From Bacteroidota bacterium (lineage in GTDB: Bacteria > Bacteroidota > Bacteroidia > B-17B0 > Aurantibacillaceae): DNA of 38,926 bases. Positions 33,899 to 38,926 of the stretch are shown here, one piece after another. The translations under genes and the position numbers were made by a program. The DNA lies in assembly GCA_013816615.1 (NCBI GenBank), contig JACDED010000025.1, positions 1 through 38,926 on the forward strand, given 5' to 3'. The notes beneath the pieces are model-generated. The model ran no database searches and was not told where the DNA came from. It worked only from the letters and a program-made list of their open reading frames with translations. Positions within the stretch are counted from its first letter, which is position 1, and the number at the start of each line of letters is the position of its first letter.

Positions 33899-34678
33899 TT
33901 ATTTACTTGACCATTGTGAAGAGGTTTTTAAAACATTATTTCTATAATATTTTTCTTCTTCCGTTAAATTATTTGAATCAATATACCAGGGTAAATGTAA
34001 AAATTCATATTCTCCACCTACTCTGTATGCCTTACTCATTTCTGCATTACCAAAGGCTAAAGGTTTGTATAAAGCAAAGGTTGTATCCACCACCGCATCA
34101 AACACATTTTTCTCAACGTGTTTTTCCCAATAGATCTTTTCCCATTCTAAAACATTTTTCTTTTGATCATACTGATCAGGCAGATCGTTGATCTTTAATG
34201 CAGCGCCTGCTTTTTCAATAGAATTATATTTTGACAGAACTGAATAAAGTTTGTAAACAATATTACCCGGACAAAAAGGATTTGGGATCACATCAGGATC
34301 TGTATAAACATAAAATCCTTTTTTAATATTTTTAAAAAATTCAGTTTCCCAAAGCGCCATATAACCCACATTACGCTTCAAAAAAATTACTTTATGTTTT
34401 GTTGTTTTATAATATTCTAATAATGGAGCATAAGTAGAATCATTATCAAGAATAATAATATTGCTGTAATTATTCCGTTCGAGCCAGTTAATTAATTGCA
34501 ACATACAGGTATAACGGTTACGATTATTAATAACAATAGGCACATTATACGATTCTTTCTCGCTTAATTTGTTTGATAAAAATAAACGGTTAAACTTTCT
34601 GAAAAATTTGGATGCTATTGAACGGCCCTTCTTTTTAATAGAAAATAAAGTTTCTTTTATCGCACTATCATTCGACAT
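33899..34678 (-). CDS. GT2-like (GT-A fold) putative glycosyltransferase
   Basis: The 259 residues carry VPIVINNRNRYTCMLQLINW (first strand and helix), NIIILDNDSTYAPLLEYYKT, FLKRNVGYMALWE and FYVYTDPDVIPNPFCP, in which DPD is the expected metal site. It is shorter and more divergent than the neighbouring GT2 enzymes and lacks the usual late ED motif, but HLPWYIDSNNLTEEEKYY is a strong block seen in similar locus-encoded transferases. The N-terminal 40 residues are basic. It is packed in the operon with 2-3-bp gaps on each side. I am fairly sure of the fold and less sure of activity. Confidence 0.75.
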   Translation of the reverse strand: MSNDSAIKETLFSIKKKGRSIASKFFRKFNRLFLSNKLSEKESYNVPIVINNRNRYTCMLQLINWLERNNYSNIIILDNDSTYAPLLEYYKTTKHKVIFLKRNVGYMALWETEFFKNIKKGFYVYTDPDVIPNPFCPGNIVYKLYSVLSKYNSIEKAGAALKINDLPDQYDQKKNVLEWEKIYWEKHVEKNVFDAVVDTTFALYKPLAFGNAEMSKAYRVGGEYEFLHLPWYIDSNNLTEEEKYYRNNVLKTSSQWSSK

Positions 34679-34680
34679 TT

Positions 34681-35439
34681 TTACTTCCTCCTGAACTTTT
34701 GAATAGTACTTATTATTTTGGAATATTTACTGCGCGAAAAAACATTGTGCTTTTTTAAGCTTTCAAATATCGGTTCTGATAAATTTAAATGCCAGGCCTT
34801 CTCTCTTTCTTCAGTTAAAAGCTCGGCCAGCTTTGGATTATTGCTAATACCGTTTCCATCAAATACGGAAATAAAACGGTTTATATGCTCGCTTGAAACA
34901 TCTGGTTTTAAAAGACAACGAATAAAAAATTCATAATCACCTGCAATTTTAAAATCTGTGCGGTAAAGGCCAAACTTTTTAAAGAGATCGGCTTTAATAA
35001 ATACACATGGATGCCAGAATGTACTATTGAGCATAAAATCAAGATCGATCTTTGAGGGCGCAATATGATTTTCTTTTTTACCATCCTTAACCATGATAAG
35101 ATTTCCATAATAGAATGAAGCATCTGTTAACAAGGCTGCCACAGAGCTTAAAGTTTTAGATTCATTTAAAACATCGCCACTGTTTAAGAACAATAAATAC
35201 TTGCCGGTAGCTTCTAACACACCTTTATTCTGCGCATCGTAAATCCCGCTATCCGGCTCTGAGATCGTATAATCTATCTTATCCTTATAACTTTCAATTA
35301 CGCTTACACTATCGTCAGAACTGTTGCCATCAATAACAATTAATTCAAGATCTTTATGATCCTGTGAAATAACACTTTCGATGGTTTTTTTTAACCCCTC
35401 AGCGTTATTTAAGTTTATTGTTATAATTGAAAACAACAT
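34681..35439 (-). CDS. Glycosyltransferase family 2 (WcaA/WcaE-like)
   Basis: The 252 residues show FSIITINLNNAEGLKKTIES, LIVIDGNSSDDSVSVIESY, SEPDSGIYDAQNKGVLEATG and KYLLFLNSGDVL (metal site as SGD), then FKIAGDYEFFIRCLLK. The GIYDAxNKG block defines a GT2 subgroup frequent in colanic-acid-like and capsule loci. A close relative with the same block lies at 36480-37307. It starts 18 bp after the preceding GT8-like gene. It is probably cytoplasmic and membrane associated; donor sugar unknown. Confidence 0.9.
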   Translation of the reverse strand: MLFSIITINLNNAEGLKKTIESVISQDHKDLELIVIDGNSSDDSVSVIESYKDKIDYTISEPDSGIYDAQNKGVLEATGKYLLFLNSGDVLNESKTLSSVAALLTDASFYYGNLIMVKDGKKENHIAPSKIDLDFMLNSTFWHPCVFIKADLFKKFGLYRTDFKIAGDYEFFIRCLLKPDVSSEHINRFISVFDGNGISNNPKLAELLTEEREKAWHLNLSEPIFESLKKHNVFSRSKYSKIISTIQKFRRK

Positions 35440-35457
35440 TTATATATCTCTTTTAAT

Positions 35458-36462
35458 TTATACTTTACGACTAACTCTCTCAAGAAAACCGATCATTTTA
35501 AGTACAATGCTTTTAGCCGCTGAAACCTTTTCCTGCTCTTTTTTATAAAGTGCATAAGCGATTGGAATTGTTTTTAGTTTGGAGTATCCGTTTGCTTCTA
35601 TCTTTTTAAAATAAGCATCATATAACTCTTTTAACAATGGAAATTTCTTAAAATCATAGCGCGTATAAAACCGGGAGATCTCATCCCTGTTATTACTTAA
35701 ATTACTAAAATGATAAAATACCAGCTTAGAATTGTCGTTTAGAACTACTGCATCACTTTTTATTTCTACAACAGAACGTTCGTGAAGGTTCCATGGTGCC
35801 ATATTAAATTTAAAGTTTTTCAATATGATAGCATCATCAAAATATAGTGGTGCTAGATTCATCCACAATTGGTCAACAAATAATCCTTCAGAAGTACGAT
35901 TATAACCAATGCTCAAAGTTCTCTCCTCCCACCAATCAAGCATGACAGTAGCATTTTTACTTTTTGCGTTTATTCCCAAAAAGCCAAGATTATAAATACC
36001 ATAGTTTAAAAAAAGAGGTTCATAGGCTCCAAACTCATCTAATTGAATTGGGGACGTAATATGCGGCGTTAAAGCCATTGAATGCTTTTTCAGGCTTTGG
36101 TTTATTTCTTCAATGCTATCGAAAAAACAAATGTCCGGATCGATATAATAAACAATTTCGGCATTCTTATTATGTTTAATAATGTGCTTAAAAAAAGAAG
36201 GCTTTACACAGGTATTAAATTCAATGATATCATATTTAGCAATTAGCTCGTTAACATTCATTCCCTCTACTTTGCTAACCGGAATGATGGTTGCGGGCTT
36301 AAAGATGCTGTAATCAACCTGTGATGATAGCTCATCCACTAAACCAATATAAAACTCGAAGCCGGGATTAAATTTTAAAAAAGATTCTTTTAGCACATTT
36401 GCCTGCGCTAAATAATTATTAGAGCAAAGTGTAAATGCAAAATATTTTTGATCAGGATCCAT
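35458..36462 (-). CDS. GT8-like nucleotide-sugar transferase
   Basis: The 334 residues begin with FAFTLCSNNYLAQANVLKES and contain VYYIDPDICFFDSIEEIN (metal site DPD, about 105), FLNYGIYNLGFLGINAKS, EGLFVDQLWMNLAPLYFD, FNMAPWNLHERS and LVFYHFSNL. This set (DxD, DQ..., APWN, HFS) is found in GT8-like bacterial transferases often annotated only as glycosyltransferase. The gene at 37310-38353 shares the plan, with DAD, DQKYLDDW, APWNLQ and FFHYHGL in place of these. The two flank a GT2 gene. Specificity is unknown. Confidence 0.8.
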   Translation of the reverse strand: MDPDQKYFAFTLCSNNYLAQANVLKESFLKFNPGFEFYIGLVDELSSQVDYSIFKPATIIPVSKVEGMNVNELIAKYDIIEFNTCVKPSFFKHIIKHNKNAEIVYYIDPDICFFDSIEEINQSLKKHSMALTPHITSPIQLDEFGAYEPLFLNYGIYNLGFLGINAKSKNATVMLDWWEERTLSIGYNRTSEGLFVDQLWMNLAPLYFDDAIILKNFKFNMAPWNLHERSVVEIKSDAVVLNDNSKLVFYHFSNLSNNRDEISRFYTRYDFKKFPLLKELYDAYFKKIEANGYSKLKTIPIAYALYKKEQEKVSAAKSIVLKMIGFLERVSRKV

Positions 36463-36479
36463 AAAATACAGAAGTGAAT

Positions 36480-37307
36480 TTAAGAAAATTTCTTCAATAC
36501 TTTCCTAATACCTCTTTTTACTGAGCCAAGCTTGTAACGGAGAGGATGCTTTTCACTTTGCAATTGCAATACATCCTTATAATATACAAACTTGCTTGTG
36601 TTTATTAAATGATTGAAGGGTGAAAAATTAAAATAATGCATCACATTCTTTACAAAATCTTTAGAAAGATTTGCATCTCCACTATTTCCCGAAAAGCCCG
36701 CCACCGAATATTTAACAAGGGTGAGCTTAGTATACGCAAATTTTGTTTTAGACCAAAATCTTAAATTCAGATCCCAATCTGCCGATTTTACATAATCCAA
36801 ATTGTAATAACCAACCTGCTTAAGCATAAAATCTCTTTTATAAAAAATTGCCTGGTGGCAAATGTTCTGATTCAATAATTTTTCAGTTGAGAATTTACCG
36901 GCATAGATCTCTCCATTTTTAGCCCAGGCTGTATCGCCCACTATTTGCACATCTCCGTAAACAACTTCCCTATCCGTATTCGTTAATTTTTTACTGATCG
37001 TTGTAAGAACATCCTTGTTATAAAATACATCATCACTCCCTAAAAAGAACAGCCACTCGCCTTTTGCAAGATCCATTCCTTTATTCATAGCATCATAAAT
37101 ACCTTTATCTTTTTCGCTGTAAACATTAATGTTTGTATGTTTTGAAGTATACTCTTCCAATAAATTCAGTGTACCGTCAGTTGAAAGAGAATCAATAACA
37201 AGCACTTCAAAATAAGCTGTTTGCTCAAAAACGCTATCCAAACAAGCTTTCAGGGTTTTTGAAGAATTGTAAGTAGGAATAATTATGGAGATCAAAGGTT
37301 GTGGCAT
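36480..37307 (-). CDS. Glycosyltransferase family 2 (WcaA/WcaE-like)
   Basis: The 275 residues contain LISIIIPTYNSSKTLKACLD, VLVIDSLSTDGTLNLLEEY, SEKDKGIYDAMNKGMDLAKG, EWLFFLGSDDVFY (metal site SDD) and a late SADWDLNLRFWSKT block. It is the same subgroup as the enzyme at 34681-35439. The C-terminus is basic and helical (RYKLGSVKRGIRKVLKK). It starts 2 bp after the GT8-like gene and ends 17 bp before the second GT8-like gene. Confidence 0.9.
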   Translation of the reverse strand: MPQPLISIIIPTYNSSKTLKACLDSVFEQTAYFEVLVIDSLSTDGTLNLLEEYTSKHTNINVYSEKDKGIYDAMNKGMDLAKGEWLFFLGSDDVFYNKDVLTTISKKLTNTDREVVYGDVQIVGDTAWAKNGEIYAGKFSTEKLLNQNICHQAIFYKRDFMLKQVGYYNLDYVKSADWDLNLRFWSKTKFAYTKLTLVKYSVAGFSGNSGDANLSKDFVKNVMHYFNFSPFNHLINTSKFVYYKDVLQLQSEKHPLRYKLGSVKRGIRKVLKKFS

Positions 37308-37309
37308 GG

Positions 37310-38353
37310 TTATATGGTATTATAAAAAAAATAATGAAAGTGTTTTAATTTTGAGCTCATGCTTTTACCAAAAACATTGCTTAATGAACGTTTTGTATCT
37401 TTTAAATATTTTATAAAACTGCTTTTTAATGTAAAAGGTAATTCAGGCGAAGGCACTGTAGCTCCATCTACATTTACACCCGGTAATTTAGTTTGCAGCT
37501 GTTTTTTCACCGCTAAAAGTTCTTTCACATAGGGGAAATAAAATATAGCACGTGCGTCATCCGTCATTTCATAATCATTACCTGTAAGCGATACAACTTC
37601 ATTATTATAAAATCTTAATCCATGATAATGAAAGAAGATCGCATCAAATTTTTTCCCGGAGGTTTTTTCCGTGCCTGTTTTTTTTCCATTATTATTCTCA
37701 AACAAATATTGCTGTAAATTCCATGGGGCAAGGCCCCCACCCAAGTATTGCAATTCGTGCACACCTTCAAAACGTGTTGTCCAGTCATCAAGGTATTTCT
37801 GATCGCCAAACTTACCACCTTCTATTCTTCCATAACACCAGTCAATACAGGCGTTTCTCCACCAACGTAAAACTTCCATACCTTTTGCATCATTTTTAAA
37901 TGTCACAAACTGCACACAGTACTTTCCGTAGATCTCTGATCCCCTATACTCAGGAGTAAAACGGTGTTCTGTTATTAAAACAGACTTACTGCCCATTTCC
38001 TCAACCAACACCTTTGGATCAGAATAAAAATACATGTCCGCATCAATATAAGTACAGTTATCCAGCTTAAAAGTTTCGATAGAATATAATATGGTACATG
38101 AAGCGCTGGTCCAGCAATACTCACCGGCACTACGGCCCGGTTTAATACGTAAAAGTTCAGGGTCTTCAAATTCTTTTAATGAAACAACAGTTAAATTGGG
38201 GTAATTTTCTTTCTTAAAAAATTCATAACACACATCATCAAAAGCAAAAACATACAAGTGAAAATTCTTGCATTGCCTCTCCAGGGACTGATACATCAGC
38301 AATCCGCGGGAAAGGTAAGATGAATTAAATAATGTGCAAAAATTCAGTTTCAC
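37310..38353 (-). CDS. GT8-like nucleotide-sugar transferase
   Basis: The 347 residues include NFCTLFNSSYLSRGLLMYQS, CTYIDADMYFYSDPKVLVEE (metal site DAD), KYCVQFVTFKNDAKGMEVLR, GGKFGDQKYLDDWTTRFEGV, GGGLAPWNLQQYLFENN and FDAIFFHYHGLRFYNNEV. The plan matches the paralogue at 35458-36462, with the GDQKYLDDW acceptor/donor block of the GT8-like group especially clear. The start is GTG at 38353, overlapping the TGA of the upstream methyltransferase-like gene (GTGA). A role in building the same repeat unit is inferred from the operon. Confidence 0.82.
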   Translation of the reverse strand: MKLNFCTLFNSSYLSRGLLMYQSLERQCKNFHLYVFAFDDVCYEFFKKENYPNLTVVSLKEFEDPELLRIKPGRSAGEYCWTSASCTILYSIETFKLDNCTYIDADMYFYSDPKVLVEEMGSKSVLITEHRFTPEYRGSEIYGKYCVQFVTFKNDAKGMEVLRWWRNACIDWCYGRIEGGKFGDQKYLDDWTTRFEGVHELQYLGGGLAPWNLQQYLFENNNGKKTGTEKTSGKKFDAIFFHYHGLRFYNNEVVSLTGNDYEMTDDARAIFYFPYVKELLAVKKQLQTKLPGVNVDGATVPSPELPFTLKSSFIKYLKDTKRSLSNVFGKSMSSKLKHFHYFFYNTI

Positions 38354-38926
38354 AGTTTATTGATATAACCGGTTAATTTATTTTTAATTTTTTGTTTTGT
38401 AGTAAATGTAATTTGAACAGGTTTTATGTGTTCCAACGAATATTTTTCAAGTTCTGAAAATAAACTTTTATCGATGGTGTTTTTTAAGTTTAACAGATCA
38501 AGTGCAAAGCCATGCTGTTGTTTAACAGTGCTAAATACCCAGCCCAATAAAATATCCCGGTCGTTTTTTTTATTCTCGAAAGTATTAAAATAAGTGATCT
38601 CGCCCCAGCAAGAACTATTAGGAAAATTAAAATCGGTATCAGGATGTAACTTATATTTTACAAGTGTAGACTTTGCAATACGTTTAGAACCCATAATATT
38701 TATTTCAGAAGCCCAATAGGGCATTTTATCCATATAGGCCAATACACCATGGAATTTATCCTCACCTTTATACGCATCAATAATACCGGGCTCAAATTGC
38801 GCGATGATCGCGTTTTTTTGAAGTTCCTCAGAAAGTGATGTGAACAAACGAAGATCTGTACCTTGCGAATCGGTCTTGAACCAATCAATATAACTAATGA
38901 TTTTTTCTTTTAAAACGGCAGGCAGC
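38350..38926 (-). CDS. FkbM-family methyltransferase-like protein (N-terminus beyond window)
   Basis: The frame is open to the right window edge, so this is the C-terminal 191 residues of a longer gene. The edge sequence reads SYIDWFKTDSQGTDLRLFTS, close to the FkbM signature (D.lK.DtQG.el..l), followed by IIAQFEPGIIDAYKGEDKF and GVLAYMDKM. FkbM enzymes are SAM-dependent O-methyltransferases that act on sugars or polyketides; in a capsule locus sugar methylation is likely. The SAM-binding part lies outside the window, so the call rests on the second half. It overlaps the next gene by 4 bp (GTGA). Confidence 0.72.
   Translation of the reverse strand, partial: LPAVLKEKIISYIDWFKTDSQGTDLRLFTSLSEELQKNAIIAQFEPGIIDAYKGEDKFHGVLAYMDKMPYWASEINIMGSKRIAKSTLVKYKLHPDTDFNFPNSSCWGEITYFNTFENKKNDRDILLGWVFSTVKQQHGFALDLLNLKNTIDKSLFSELEKYSLEHIKPVQITFTTKQKIKNKLTGYINKL

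Noticed and set aside
25041-38926. A complete capsule/O-antigen locus with export system
   Set aside because: No Wzx, Wzy, Wza/Wzc or ABC exporter is in the window, so only part of the locus can be claimed.

Overview
The window reads as chromosomal DNA of a Bacteroidota bacterium, probably an environmental member with gliding/type IX secretion (Flavobacteriales- or Sphingobacteriales-like). The evidence is the AT-rich sequence, six secreted proteins ending in type A T9SS sorting domains (PNP...G.Y.....G......K), a TonB receptor paired with a DUF4249 lipoprotein, two DUF2490 proteins, and a TPR/SpoIIE phosphatase of the type common in this phylum. No rRNA, tRNA, CRISPR, phage or transposase gene was seen.

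Region 1 (1-10.6 kb) is mixed housekeeping and surface genes: a TPR-SpoIIE phosphatase and imidazolonepropionase (hutI) on the minus strand; a TonB receptor/DUF4249 pair and chorismate synthase (aroC) on the plus strand; then a T9SS cargo protein, a hotdog thioesterase and a glutathione peroxidase. aroC carries a short in-frame run of TTCGAC repeats that looks like an invaded intergenic repeat.

Region 2 (10.6-24.8 kb) is the most unusual part. A tightly packed eight-gene minus-strand operon (24785 to 16846) encodes an arylsulfotransferase-like T9SS protein, a tandem beta-sandwich T9SS protein, a CotH-kinase T9SS protein, a small lipoprotein, a YD-repeat-like secreted protein, a VTC-type polyphosphate polymerase, a DUF4956 membrane protein and a DUF2490 protein. 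Beyond one plus-strand gene, a second cassette repeats the order CotH - lipoprotein - DUF2490 and ends with a repeat-built T9SS protein. VTC, DUF4956 and CotH are known to me as recurrent neighbours in bacteria, but I know of no functional description. Here they are tied to T9SS export and a duplicated cassette, which suggests a cell-surface phosphate/polyphosphate modification system (inference).

Region 3 (24.9-38.9 kb) is a surface-polysaccharide locus: an FkbM-like methyltransferase (cut by the window end), seven GT2 or GT2-like and GT8-like transferases, a GT11 alpha-1,2-fucosyltransferase, two GT4 and one further GT2 transferase, two FemAB/GNAT-like acyl- or aminoacyltransferases and a polysaccharide-deacetylase-like protein. 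No flippase or polymerase is visible, so the locus continues beyond the window. It is broken by a roughly 150-bp palindromic intergenic element. Its downstream edge is marked by a decayed C-terminal piece of a LytTR regulator abutting the deacetylase stop codon. Several genes here start with GTG or TTG, and one GT2 gene has no standard start codon for its essential first strand.
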